Positions 20,726 through 32,219 of a DNA stretch of 64,000 nucleotides are shown here, piece by piece. A model generated the notes under the pieces. The model was not told the DNA's origin. It made no database searches and was given only the letters and a program-made list of their open reading frames with translations. The translations under genes and the position numbers were made by a program. This DNA comes from Eutreptiella sp. 'Long Island Sound 2002' (lineage: Eukaryota > Euglenozoa > Euglenophyceae > Eutreptiales > Eutreptiaceae), in the NCBI GenBank assembly GCA_964036045.1, contig OZ038381.1:111402922-111466921 (forward strand), given 5' to 3'. Position 1 is the first letter of the stretch. Each line of letters opens with the position of its first letter.

Positions 20726-21230
20726 CGGCACACCACACGAGCAACCCGCCCCCGAAACGAACCCAGCCCACGCCGCCCTGCAGGAAAGAAACACCATGTC
20801 AGACCGCCAAGACCAACCGACCGGCCAAGGCCAACCCAGCGGGTACGAAGAGGGTGGGCAGGCAGGGCAGGCCGGCGAAGAGGGACAGAGGGACAAGGCG
20901 GGGAAAACGAGAGGAGGGGTCCGAACCCCCCCCCCCCCAACGTGCACACGCCCCACTGCCGCGCGCCGGGCCACAGCCGGGCACCAACAGGGCCCGCCAT
21001 GGAGCCAAACGGGCCCGCCAGAGAGAGGGTGTGTCCCCGCGCCTGCGCAGCAGCACGCCCGGGCAAGGAGCGCGCGCCACACACAGGCCAAGCAGGGCAC
21101 ACACGCAGCACCGCACGCCAGCACGCACCACGGCACAAAAACACGACACCACCACGGCAAACACCCACACCCGACGACGAACGAGCCGCCAAGAACAAGT
21201 CCAAGCCCCGCAGTCCCCACAGCGCGACAG
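20726..21230. other. LINE-like 3' flank or spacer after the satellite
   Basis: CAGGAAAGAAACACCATG and its neighbourhood (about 20780-20830) weakly resemble the sequence just after the 65-bp repeats in LINE2 (CAGGAAAGAACCAATACCCC). This suggests the satellite and this flank derive together from a LINE. A C-run of about 14 occurs near 20925-20940. No gene is seen. Confidence 0.4.
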
Positions 21231-21614
21231 CCGCCGTCCGGATGGACGTGTGTGCGCCCGGCAGTGAACCCAGCCCCTGCCGGCTACGAACCAGCCGCCG
21301 TCCGGATGGACGTGTGTGCGCCCGGCAGTGAACCCAGCCCCTGCCGGCTACGAAACAGCCGCCGTCCGGATGGACGTGTGTGCGCCCGGCGGTGAACCCA
21401 CCCCCTGCCGGCTACGAAACAGCCGCCGTCCGGACGGACGTGTGTGCGCCCGGCAGTGAACCCAGCCCCTGCCGGCTACGAAACAGCCGCCGTCCGGAGG
21501 GACGTGTGTGCGCCCGGCAGTGAACCCAGCCCCTGCCGGCTACGGAGCAGCCGCCGTCCGGAGGGACGCGTGAGCACCCGGCGCCACCTGCCGGACGGGC
21601 TACCGGACCACCGG
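21231..21614. repeat. 64-bp tandem repeat, six copies
   Basis: CCGCCGTCCGGATGGACGTG followed by TGCGCCCGGCAGTGAACCCA and CCCCTGCCGGCTACGA recurs at 21231, 21295, 21359, 21423, 21487 and 21551 with an exact 64-bp period. The last copy degenerates. Confidence 0.9.
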
Positions 21615-24536
21615 GCCCACGCCACCCGGAGGGGTGAGTGCTCAGTTATCGCAAACCACACGCCCAATGGTACCACACCCAACACCACCCGCAAGGACAC
21701 ACCATCACCACCACCAAGCACGCCCACCCGCCACCACACACCCAGGGCCCGTCATCAGGGCCACCCGCCGACACCACAACCACCAAGCAGTCCAGCCACA
21801 ACCACCACCACCACCCGCCACCGGGCGCCCACAACATCACCAACAACACCCTCCCCCCCGGCAGCACTCGCGACGCCGTCGCCAAGCACACCACCATCCG
21901 CCCCGCACCACACCTGCGACACCCCCACACTCCACAACACCCACACCGGAAACCGCCAACACCACCGTCCCACCCTTACCACCTGCAGCACCGTCACCAT
22001 CGACGTCGCCAGCGGCACCACCATCACGCCCGACTGCACCGCGCGAACGACACGCCCACAACCAGCACCCAACCCCAAACACCCACACCGACACCACCCA
22101 CGCCGACCAGACCTCACAACACCCACGCAACGCACACACCGGCCACGCTCCACCAGACAACACAAACCACCACACGCACGGCAACAGCGCACCCGACGCC
22201 CGCAGACCCCCCGCAACCCGCGCCACGTACACACCAACACGCACACCCGCACCCGACCACGCCCACCAAGCGCCCGGCGCACCGACCACCACGCGCACAG
22301 GCAACCGCCCAACGCCGGCACCGACTCCGCGGGCAGACAGGCAGACAAACCACCCCGTCGGCATCACCAACAGCACCATCACCCAAGCCACCACCTGCGG
22401 CACCAACGCCACCATCGCCCGTTGCACCAACGGCAAACCCCCCTCCGGCCCCCCACCACCCGTTCCCAACGCGTCACCTACGGCACACACCGGCCTCACC
22501 GTCACCCAGTGCATCGCCTACGTCACCCTCGCCATCGGCACCACCGACGACACCACCGCCCACAGCACCCCCGGCAACACCCTACGTAGGGACAGTACCA
22601 GCGGCGCCACCAGCCGGCACACCACCTGCAACACCAACATCAACATCGCCACCACCCATGACATCACCCACAGCGCCCTCACCATCGACGTCACCGGCAG
22701 CACCCTCACCGCCGGCACCACCAGTCGCGCCACCACCCACTGCACCACTTACAGCGACCACCGGAGCAGCAGGCCCCCCCAGCGCCCGCCCTGTCACCTA
22801 TGACACCAACAGCGTCACCAACCCGGTCGCCGCCCGGCGCGTCACCTGAAGCACCCACGTCAACAACACAGACCTGTTTCGACGCCTACAGCACCCCCCC
22901 GTAGGCGTCACCAGCATCTCCTCCACCCATTGCATCGCCCACGGTGCCCCAGCCCAACCCACTGCGCCTTCGGCGCACACATACCCGACACCCACACAAA
23001 CCAACCACGCCCACACTGCCCACCACCCCATCAGCCCACGCCACGAACACACCCACACGCACGCCCACGCCCGGCCACGCCACCCAGACACTAACCAGGA
23101 GCCGCAGCCACCCACGCAAGCGCCACGCCACCACTGCCGCCAACCACCCGCCGTCAGCCCCCCCCGGACCGGCGCCCTGGGAACCGGGAGCCGACACCGG
23201 CACACACCCAAACCCACGCACAGCACCCCAGCCACCCCCCCCCCCAAAAAAAAAAAAAAAGCCAAACAAGCCAGCGAAAAGAGAGGAGTAAGGGACAGGC
23301 AGAGGAAGGGGCCACGGGGGGAGCAGAGGGCAAACACGCAAGCCCACACACGCGCGCCCCCCCCCCCCCCAGCCAACCCGACCCCGCATGTCCCGCACCC
23401 TCCCAGAAACCGCAAAGCCCAAGACCACCCCCCAGGCACCACCACAACAGACCACCATGAGGAGCCGCCGAGGACGACACACGACACACCGCCGCCAAAC
23501 ACACGGTCGACACCGACACAAGCCCCAGCCCCACAACCCGCCGCACCCACCGCTGCGGCGCCCCAACACACAATGGTGCCCCCATGGATGCGGTACACCC
23601 CAAAAACCCCCTTCAGCCAGCCGACCAGAGGCCACCACGGGACGCACCAAGGGGACGCCGCGGAATACCCACCCACAGTGCGGCCCCGACACCCGCTACC
23701 CGCCGGCAACCTACCACGGGCCCACCCCACACCCGAGCAAATAGCCCCGCCCCCACCGTGGAAACGATACAGCCCAGCCACACACCGCCACTCACCACCC
23801 GCGGGCACCGCACCGGGGCCACAACACGCCCAAGCAGCCGCGACCCACGGACCCGCGGACCCCGCAAACGCAATACCCCACACCACCGGGCCCACCCAAC
23901 GGCGGGCCGACACCCCCAAGCACCACACGACCACACCCCCCTGGTTGCGACACTCCAGTCCCGCACACCCCGCCCCAGGGGACCCCAGGCCCCACGCCAC
24001 ACCGACCCCGCACAGACCACGTACTGAAACACGCCAGGAGGACGATCAAGAGACCACGCGGGGCTGCCCCACACCGCCACAGGACAAACCACGGGCGACA
24101 GCCCACCCCACCAGACCTGGACACGGTGCCCCCCCCCCCCCAACGGGAAGGCCACCACACAGCACAACACCACCATACCGCACCGCACCCCCCTCCCCCA
24201 CCCGGGGGCACGGAACACCACAGCCCACCAACACAGGAACGAAGCCGCGCTCCGCCGACTCCGCACCCCACCCCACCGGCACCACCCCTGGAAAACCCGC
24301 ACACCGCGCGCCAGCTCAACACCCACCACCGGCCACAACCCGAACCGCACACAGGGGCAACACCACCGGCCAGGACAGCCACCAGCGTGCAGCCACACAC
24401 CACAACCACGCCAAACGGCGCGCCTCCCCCGGCGCACGACCCCGCACCGGCCGCCGCACGTTCCCCGAACACCAGCATCACACGCCCACCGTGCCATGAA
24501 GCAGCACCCCAGCACGTGAACACGCACGATGACCCC
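21615..24536. other. C-rich low-complexity stretch, probably LINE1 5' region
   Basis: The sequence is dominated by CCACCACC/ACACCC composition, with homopolymers (C and A runs at 23236-23262; C runs near 23356 and 24131). The strand asymmetry keeps several frames open on both strands, encoding only Pro/Thr/His or Gly/Val/Trp strings. I see no globular protein signature. Its position upstream of ORF1 makes it a plausible LINE 5' UTR, but the true 5' end of LINE1 cannot be placed. Confidence 0.45.
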
Positions 24537-26704
24537 ATGGCCCTGGATATCGACAGCCTGCTAGAACTGGAACTCCAACACACGGAGGACACGGAGCATC
24601 ATATGGACCTCACCCCGCCGGAGCTCGAGCCCACGGCAAGCAGCCCCGCGGACCCCAACCCGCAAAATGCCCCCCCGCGCCCCCCCCCCCCCGCGAGAGG
24701 GCGCCCTGGACGCACCTGTCCAACGTCCTGCGGCGCCACCACCCCACCCACGAAGCCAGCAACGGGCCCGCCGAGTACCGGGCGTCACTCGAGCACGACC
24801 TGCCCGACGTCACGGGGCCGGGACTCCACGGGTACACCACCGCCCCCCCTGCTCCAGGCACCCCCACACAAGAATGGGAGGACGAGTACGCCGTCGACGT
24901 CACCGACATGACGGCATACATGGAAAGCGTGGAGGACCCGGAGCAAGACACCGTCCTCAGCCTCCTCGCCTACCACAGCTGGAGATGGGGCCACCAGGTC
25001 ACCCTCCACCGACCGCAGGACGGGCCCCACCAGTGGTCCCCAGAGCAAACGGCGAAGTGGGACATCGTCCTCCAACTCACCGCCGAGGGCTTCTACACCC
25101 TCACGCACAGCAGATTACCCGACGCCGCACCCAATGCACAGGCGCTGCCGCTGGCCCAGCCCCAGGAGGACGACGCAGACGCACCCCCACCAGAGGAATG
25201 TAATTGGGACCCCCCCACAGCCACCACAGAACACATGCCGCACCGGCTCACCAAACGTCACCTCCCCCACGACTACCATGCCACCAACGACTCGCGGGGA
25301 CGCCGCACACTGCCCCTGCAGTGGGCATCACCTGAAGGCACCTTCACGTGGGGGGAAATCCTCCCCGGCGCCGTGGCGCTCACGTACCTGTGGCTCCGGG
25401 ACGCGGAGACGCACGTGCAGCCCCCCGGCACACACCTCCTCCTCACCCTGGAGGGAGAGGCCGCCGTCGAAAACGTCCACACAGCGGAAGGAGAGGACTA
25501 CGTGACGGCGAACGCAGACACCGCAGTATGGCTACACGCTCACGAGCACACCACATCCCCCACCGTAGTACCGGGGTCACACCCCTGGCACGTGGTCATC
25601 GTGCGACTGCCCACAGGAGCAGACACAGGAAGCGCCCAACAGGGATGGGCGGACAGGTGGGCACACGTGTGCGCCTCCCTGCACGAAGGGCTGCACAGAC
25701 CCTCCCTCACCAGTCACACCCTCCAGCCGGCCCCCACCACGGCCGAATCCCACACCGGGGCCGCCCCCCCCACCAGAGTCTGGGCCTACACGCGCACCCT
25801 CCACCGCGAGGCAGCAGAAGCCCTCAAGACCGCCATCTCCAACCACCAGGGCCTCGTGCACACCCCCCACGATAACACACAAAAGGGCTACACCCTATGG
25901 TGGCACCGACCCGCACCAGAAGGGGGCCTGCAACCACCGGCAGACCAGCCTGGCATCGGCTCAGACCTCACGGCGATCGCCCACGCCGTCGCCGCCATGG
26001 CCCAGCAAGTAGGGGCGCCACCCCAGTGGGCACCGTCCATCATCAAGGAAACGGCGGCACGCCACAACCCAGCTTTCGCACACTTCCGGGGACGCCCCAT
26101 TCATCCCACCCTACCGGACCTCGACCTCCCCGCCCACGATGCGTGGGCAGTCCACATCCTCGTGCCCCACGACACCGCGCCCAAAACAGGGGACGCGACG
26201 GCACGCATCACCAGACAACTCCCCAATACCGCACTCCAGTACGACATACCAACGCCCAACGTCATCGTCACCCACAACACGGGTCGCGACCACTACTACC
26301 TCCAGGCCACGCATGAGCGCTCCCCCATCACCGTATACACCTTCACCACCTACCCTGGCCTCCAGCCACCGCAACACCACCCGCGCCCAGCATGGAAGCA
26401 TCCCCTACACGTCGCCCCGACCCCACGCAAAAGGCCCACCCACCACGCGCCCCCTCCCGCCGACAGCACCGCCCTCCACACCGCCCGCAGACGGGCCGCG
26501 GCACACCACCAAAGCCACCTGCTCCCACGCATTAACGCTGGACCCGGCACCATCACCGAGGCCAATCACAAAAGCACCTTGAACCTACTGGCTCGCAAGC
26601 TACGCCCCAAAATGGAACTGGAGGACACGCTCTGGATATACTATGGCGAAGGCCGCACGGCACGGGTGGCGGACCTCCGCAACATCATCCCCCGCCACAT
26701 CTAG
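24537..26704 (+). CDS. LINE1 ORF1a, with frame change at a C13 run
   Basis: An ATG at 24537 opens M-A-L-D-I-D-S-L-L-E-L-E-L. That frame degenerates after the 13-C run at 24680-24692. From there the next frame reads W-T-H-L-S-N-V-L-R-R and passes without stops into the long frame whose first ATG is 24908, ending at TAG 26702. About 720 residues in total, with a mixed globular composition (many W, H, E, D; A-Y-H-S-W-R-W-G). There is a basic C-terminal region. No named domain is recognised and there is no evident RRM or CCHC. By position it is the LINE ORF1, presumably RNA-binding. The change of frame could be a 1-nt assembly or replication slip in the homopolymer, a real mutation, or programmed slippage. 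Confidence 0.6.
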
Positions 26705-26976
26705 CGAGCGGTAGGGCCCTTCACCGTGTACGCGGTACCGCACCCCATAACAGCCCCATGCACCCACTGCAACCCTGGGTGCGCGCTACCATGCGCAGGC
26801 GCTCTGCAGCAACCCCTGCCCACCCCTACCTACCGGGGGGGCATATACCTCGGCACGGTACCCGGGGACCCACACCCCTACCTCCTGCCCGCAGCGGACC
26901 GCCACCACGCCATACCACTACACCTTGTCGAGCACCTGGCGGTGGGACCATCCCCCTTACAGAAGCGCCCCCCCCC
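26705..26976 (+). CDS. LINE1 Cys-rich module after the ORF1a stop
   Basis: In the same frame as ORF1a, immediately after TAG (26702-26704, followed by CGA), the sequence reads R-A-V-G-P-F-T-V-Y-A-V. It then has C-T-H-C-N-P-G-C-A-L-P-C, a compact C-X2-C-X3-C-X3-C cluster that could bind zinc. The composition looks coding up to a C9 run at 26968-26976, where the frame changes again. It has no start codon of its own apart from one weak possibility, so it depends on readthrough or is a decayed part of ORF1. Confidence 0.5.
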
Positions 26977-28373
26977 ACACCCCATCCGACGGACGCCCGC
27001 CAGATGAGCCGACACACGCCACACCTGGACCCAAACGCGCCATCGCACTCCTCACCCTAAAGGCGGAAGCCGCCATCCCCCGAGACCTGGAGGGGGAAAA
27101 CCACCTCATGGTGGAAGGGCTGACGGGACACGTCCTGATCGCAGCCATGTACGCCACGGCGTCCGCATCCCGCCTCTGGGAGGACCGCCCCTCCCCACCT
27201 CTAGCCCAAGCAGCGCAGGACGCCCCCGACACGGGCCCCACCGCCGAGGACATCCACCAAGTCCTCAACATGCGAGCACCCCCGAAGACCCACCCTGCGG
27301 TCCGCCCCATCCAGCTCGTCAGCTGGGACGCCATGGACGCCCCCCCGACCACCACGGAGGTCCACATCCTCAAACACTGGGACACCTGGTGGACGGTGGA
27401 ATGGGACGACCACGGCAAGGTCAGACGGGCAACGGCACACGCCCCCGACGGCGAAGTCCCGCCCCCACCACGCGGAGGAGACCGCTTACGACTCGCCGGA
27501 CGCATCCCCCACGCCCCAGAGGCAGCCTGGGAAGCGCTGCACTACGCCCTCTACTGGGCGCAGGGGGCGCCAGAAGGCCCCCTCCCCCCGGAACGCACCC
27601 CAGCGTGGACACACCACGCCACCCGCTACATGGCCCACATGCGCCGCCACGGGGCAGGCACCGGGCACCGGCTCCTCACCTGGCCCACGGACCCGCCCGA
27701 CGCCCTGCAGGAGGCCGAGGAAGTGCTTGGCCTCATGACCAAGCAAGTGTTCCAGCTGACGGACCCCGTCCCCACGTCCAAGCCCGACGTCCCAGCCGCC
27801 CGCGAACACCCCGTGTTTGCACCGGGCCACGCACCCGTACAGCGGCCCCAGGGCGCACCTCCCCAACGGGGACAACCCGCTGCCCGGCGCCGCCAAGGTG
27901 CGCAGAAGCGCAAGGCCCCCACACAGGCCAAGCCCGCGCCAAAGCCAAGGGCCAAGCCGAAGGGCTGGACCAAAGAGGAAGCCGCTGCCCTGTATCCCGA
28001 ATACGCCATCAACACCCGGGTGCAGCTGCCCTTCGAGTACCCCACAGCCGCGGGCCCCTCCAAGTGGATATGGGCCGCAGGGGAGGTCAAGCACCGGTAC
28101 CTCGTCACCGGGGACCACCGGGGGTTCAAGATCCACGTCAAGTGGGACCCGGCCACCCCCAACGACAAGAAGCTGGTGCGCACCATCGAACTCTGGCGAG
28201 ACCAAGCTGGTCGTGAGATGGTCCCCATGCAGCTGTGCACCCCCGACACGGAGCACCTCACCGGCACCGAGTACACGGGCGAAGTCCACAATGCATGGGC
28301 CCTACCCCAGCCCCAGAAGCGGAACCGCAGGGCACCCGCAGCTCAGGGCGTCATCGACCTCCTCGACGCCTGA
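26977..28373 (+). CDS. LINE1 ORF1b
   Basis: After the C9 run the plus-2 frame reads H-T-P-S-D-G-R-P-P-D-E-P and stays open for about 465 codons. Features include W-D-T-W-W-T-V-E-W-D-D-H-G-K, a Lys/Arg/Pro-rich basic tract (K-R-K-A-P-T-Q-A-K-P-A-P-K-P-R) at about 27905-27960, and a C-terminal V-K-W-D-P-A-T-P-N-D-K-K-L-V-R. It ends with TGA at 28371 followed by CGG, and the endonuclease continues in the same frame. No family is recognised. It is probably the C-terminal part of the ORF1 polyprotein. Confidence 0.55.
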
Positions 28374-29502
28374 CGGGGCCAGGGCCGGACACGGTCCGCC
28401 CCCCCAACTACCGGTCCCCAGAAACCGGCGCCTCCGGAAGCCCACGCCCGCATCAACATCCTCAACGAGCCCGCGGTCAGCTACGACCCCACCAAGGCCG
28501 CCACACTGCAAGCCATGCCCGGGCCGCACCCCCAAGGCGCAGACCTCCTGGGGTTCCTGGAGCAAGCCCTCCGCAGAGCGGACCAACCCGAACCAGCACC
28601 GATCCTGGACCCGGAGGGGAACAAATATCACGCCCACTGGGAACGGGGGGTACCCCTCTACCACAAGACGTCGGTCACGGTACATGCCCACCCCGACCTC
28701 GGAGTGGATCGTCGCCTCGGGGCGTACGAGTGCGTGGGGCCCGGATGGCAGCTAAACGTGCTACTCACGCACGTCCCGTTCGGGGAGGAGACCAAGGACT
28801 TCCTGGACACCCTGAGCCTGGCGTACCGCCGACTCTCCCTCCTGGCACCCACCATCATCATAGGCGACCTAAACGCCGCCCCCACCGACGACGACCGCAC
28901 CGGCCCACCCACAGCCACCGACACAGCTGTCTGGGACGCCATGCACCAACTGGGCCTCACCGACCTCACGGCAGGACTCACCGGCACACCCTCCCATTAC
29001 CCCCACCAAGCCGGCACCCACCCATCCCGCATCGACACGTGCTACGGGGACCCAACCACGGTGCGCGTCCACGAAGCAGCCTACGGGGACCTCCCGCCCA
29101 CAGGCACGGGCCACCGGCCCCTCTACATCGACCTCATCATCCCCAACCTACCCCCACCCGCGGCCACCCTGCCAGACGACACCCTCCCACCCACACTGCA
29201 GTTCCCGGCCGAGGACGACCACGGCGCCTGGCACAGGTATAACAGGGCCCTACACGCCATCCTGCGCCGCCCGGGTGCACCGACACTCACCACCGCCATG
29301 CGCCGGGCGGCACAAGCATGCGGCGTGGAGCGTGACACCAACCACACGGGAGCACCACCAGACCTCACCCTCCAGCAACTCGTCCATGACATCTGGACCA
29401 TGAAAGGGGAACTCGCCACCCTGCTACGCCCCAGCACACCGGAGGCACGAGACCGGGACGCCCACCTCCGTGCGCTCCTCACCACCTGCCGCCACCAACT
29501 CC
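28374..29502 (+). pseudogene. LINE1 ORF2, AP-endonuclease part, cut by Gypsy A
   Basis: The frame is continuous with ORF1b through the UGA-CGG stop. The first ATG is 28515. It carries apurinic/apyrimidinic endonuclease motifs: I-I-I-G-D-L-N-A-A-P, S-R-I-D-T-C-Y-G and G-T-G-H-R-P-L-Y-I-D-L, in the right order and spacing for LINE endonucleases that nick the target site. The N-terminal A-D-L-L-G-F-L-E-Q could correspond to the usual LQE motif. The frame runs into the Gypsy A LTR at 29503. The remainder is at 62726-64000. Confidence 0.85.
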
Positions 29503-31826
29503 TAAAGAAGGTCCCTACCAGGACCGGCCCCCGCTGTGCCCCTTCCGCCAGTAACCCCTGCTGATTTACTCCGGATCAACGATTGCATTCCTCAATTTCC
29601 AGGGTACAAATCCAAAAATATAGAAAATAAAATCCTCCTTCAACCCTGAATGGCAACCAGATCCCACAAGTACAGCAATAACCCAATTCACAATCCAAAT
29701 CAGGCTGCGGGCTTTCGTTCAGCACACCGGTATTCCCACGGTGGCGGGCATGTACAAGAATTGCACCAAGGAAGAAAGCCCTGAAATTGGCATATGAATA
29801 CATATGAAGCAAAGTTGGGGAGAGATGGAAACTTACACAATCACAGCCATAGACCCATCATTCCCTGGACTCAAGACCTTCCCTTGACTCACCAACATGA
29901 TGCCCTGAACCCAGTCCAATAAGATGGCTAAATGCCATATGTCAAAAGTCAATACACAAACCCCAAAAATGTGTTCACTCCCAAGCCTCTAATTCCTAGC
30001 CCAATAGGGGAGGTGGCGTGTCATGGCCTAGAGTGGCACTCAGGACCATGCCCTACCCTGACATAACCTTGGTTGGACTTGGAGTCGAATGGGCTTAGAG
30101 AAATGACTTATGAGTTTGAACTCATAACATGTCAAAAAACTGCCAATTCACACCATATTGGCCATATATCAAAAATATGCTCAAAATTGAAGTTACTACA
30201 TATCCGAAGGATCCAAGCATGCATGGAATCGAAGTCTACTATTCATGGAGGATAGAGACCAAAGGCCAATGCCCATGTACATCCCCATTTTACCCTCGAA
30301 ACCCTTTCGGATCTGGGCGCCACGCACTGCCCAAGTCAGCCCATGATCTTGAGACCAATTCTTGAAATCCTTCGTGCGCCAAGCCAAATGGAGTTCATGA
30401 TCCGGCATATGGTGGTGTTCAACTCCAAAGCATATGCCAACATATGAACAACATACCATGGTTCTACTCTCCATAGGCTTCTTGCTGTTAGCTGACCAGG
30501 TGAGTACACAAAACGCAAAAATGAGCAAAAATTGAGGTCAAAAACATGAAAATATGACCAAATACAAAGTTGTCATGATAGTATATCTCTATGCTCACCC
30601 ATGATATCCGCTCATGGTCCAATACACAAATGATTGGAACCATTTGCGAACAATTCCCCCACTTGGATCCCCAATCGGGCGCACGGAGATACCTTCGCCA
30701 CTAATATCTACATGCCCCATGAAAATGGGAGTGCACCCATGGATCTCTTTGTCAAACATACCATGAGCAATACATACGCGGTAGACTTGGTCTAGCGCTT
30801 TGAATTCCACAATTGGGACATGGGCAAAGCCCTTGTCACGTATGGCTCCCCATCTCTTCGGCCACACGAAGATATATAACATGGACGTGAGCATATCAAA
30901 CATATACCATGCATATAACAAATACCCTCAAAATGTGGCTCCCACCATGATATGCCATGTCCCTCCATTGACATAACTTCACGTTAAAAATACGTAGGAA
31001 CCCAAAGAAAGTTGCTATGCAACCCCAACACTCATGCGGCACACTCGAAAGTCGCATTGAAATATTCGGTTGCACGGTCCAAGAGTTATATATCACTTTA
31101 TACCCTCGTGACCCTTTTCCCTTGCTACACCGGGCTAAATTAAGTTGAGACTAAGGCGCTTGCAACCCAACCTTCCTTATTCTCTTTCCTCACACTCGCG
31201 CGTAGATATGGTCCTTCAAAGTGGTCCCACGATTCGCTTTTGTTTCCCTTATATCTCCAAGTCAAATGGGTGGCAAGTATAAGGGAAACCTGATTCGGGC
31301 ATAGGGAAAGGAGTATGACCACTCGAAGAAGTCCAAATCAAGTGCGGCGATGTCGAAGTCGAAAATCCGATTTCGACATCACGAAAAATTCTGATTAAAA
31401 TTTCGAGTGCTTATTTAGAAAATTGCGGAAGCAACGAACCCTTTACAGATGAAATCTGACCCTTCAGAAACGTTTCCGCCAAAATATCTGGAAATAACAG
31501 TTAACCAATCGGTTAACGCAAAATCGCGAGCCAACTGACAGTCGCCGATACATTGACCATCAGAACGAAAGGCTGAAAAATTACGGAAACATTATGATAA
31601 TAAAACCCTGTTGATTCCTGATATTCTGCTATATAAATCTCCGCTGGCGGTGCCTCGGTTCTGAATATGGCCGCTCATAGCCGGAATGGCCAAACCTATC
31701 ACACTATCACATCGGGTTAGTTCAGGTGGATGGGAGAGTATGATATCAGCCAATGGCGGCTTGCCGGCACATAGATACACACCCCAAGTGACCCCAAGAT
31801 GGCCACGGGGGTCCGAACCGGCTTCA
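29503..31826 (-). repeat. Gypsy A 3' LTR
   Basis: Read on the minus strand it starts TGAAGCCGG and ends CCTTCTTTA (TG...TA). It is 2324 bp and nearly identical to 60370-62725. It lacks a 32-bp segment present in the 5' copy (62003-62036 region). The unusually long LTR holds short sense frames conserved in both copies (for example 30921-30595). It also has an antisense 52-codon coding-like stretch at 29639-29797. Confidence 0.92.
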
Positions 31827-31838
31827 CCCCCCTTCTCA
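31827..31838 (-). promoter_or_regulatory. Gypsy A polypurine tract
   Basis: The minus strand reads GAGAAGGGGGG directly before the TGAAGCC start of the 3' LTR. This is the expected plus-strand primer and it confirms the LTR edge. Confidence 0.8.
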
Positions 31839-32219
31839 GAGCATTGTATCCGCTCGGAAACAAACGAAGAGAGGACGGGAGGACCCCAATGGGCTCCAAC
31901 CCCCCCCTCCATGTCCCAAGGACACATGGAGGCCCCACACACGTCGTAGGCGTCCCCCATGCCCCAATGGAGGGGTGAGGACACTGATAATCAGCGCCCT
32001 ACGCCATATCCGGTCTCCTCCTGATCTACAACATGGACCAAGGGGATCAAAGATAGAAAAACGTCGTCGGTCGACCTAAATAAGTATACCACAATGCAAT
32101 ATATATGTGGAGATCGAGTGAAGGGGGTATATGGCCGATCAAGGCCGAAAAATCCCCGGATGAACGCCCTCACTTGTCTCCCCATTCACAGAAACAAACA
32201 AAATGCCAAGGGGGATCCA
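31839..32219. other. Gypsy A 3' untranslated spacer
   Basis: Sequence between the pol stop and the polypurine tract. No coding signal. Confidence 0.6.

Larger units (their letters stand above)
24537..29502 (+). mobile_element. LINE1, 5' portion (interrupted by Gypsy A)
   Basis: This is the ORF1 region and AP endonuclease of the LINE family. It breaks at ...CACCAACTCC (29502), where the Gypsy A LTR starts, and resumes at 62726 CTCCAGGAATGG. The uninterrupted LINE2 reads CACCAACTCCAGGAATGG across the same point (about 48912-48930). This proves the two parts were one element. The left limit is set at the first credible ATG and may lie further upstream. Confidence 0.85.

Noticed and set aside
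18032-21220. Minus-strand frames of 1062, 956 and 690 codons encoding a Cys-rich repeat protein
   Set aside because: They are produced by the 65-bp satellite, which leaves all three minus frames open with the same repeated peptide. There is no start context or non-repeat domain.
21444-24499. Several overlapping 150-400 codon frames (Pro/Thr/His-rich on plus, Gly/Val/Trp-rich on minus)
   Set aside because: They arise from strand-asymmetric C-rich low complexity. No globular segments are present and frames overlap on both strands.
29576-32200. Short minus-strand frames in the Gypsy A LTR as independent genes
   Set aside because: They are repeated in both LTRs, have no domains, and the stretch is accounted for as LTR.
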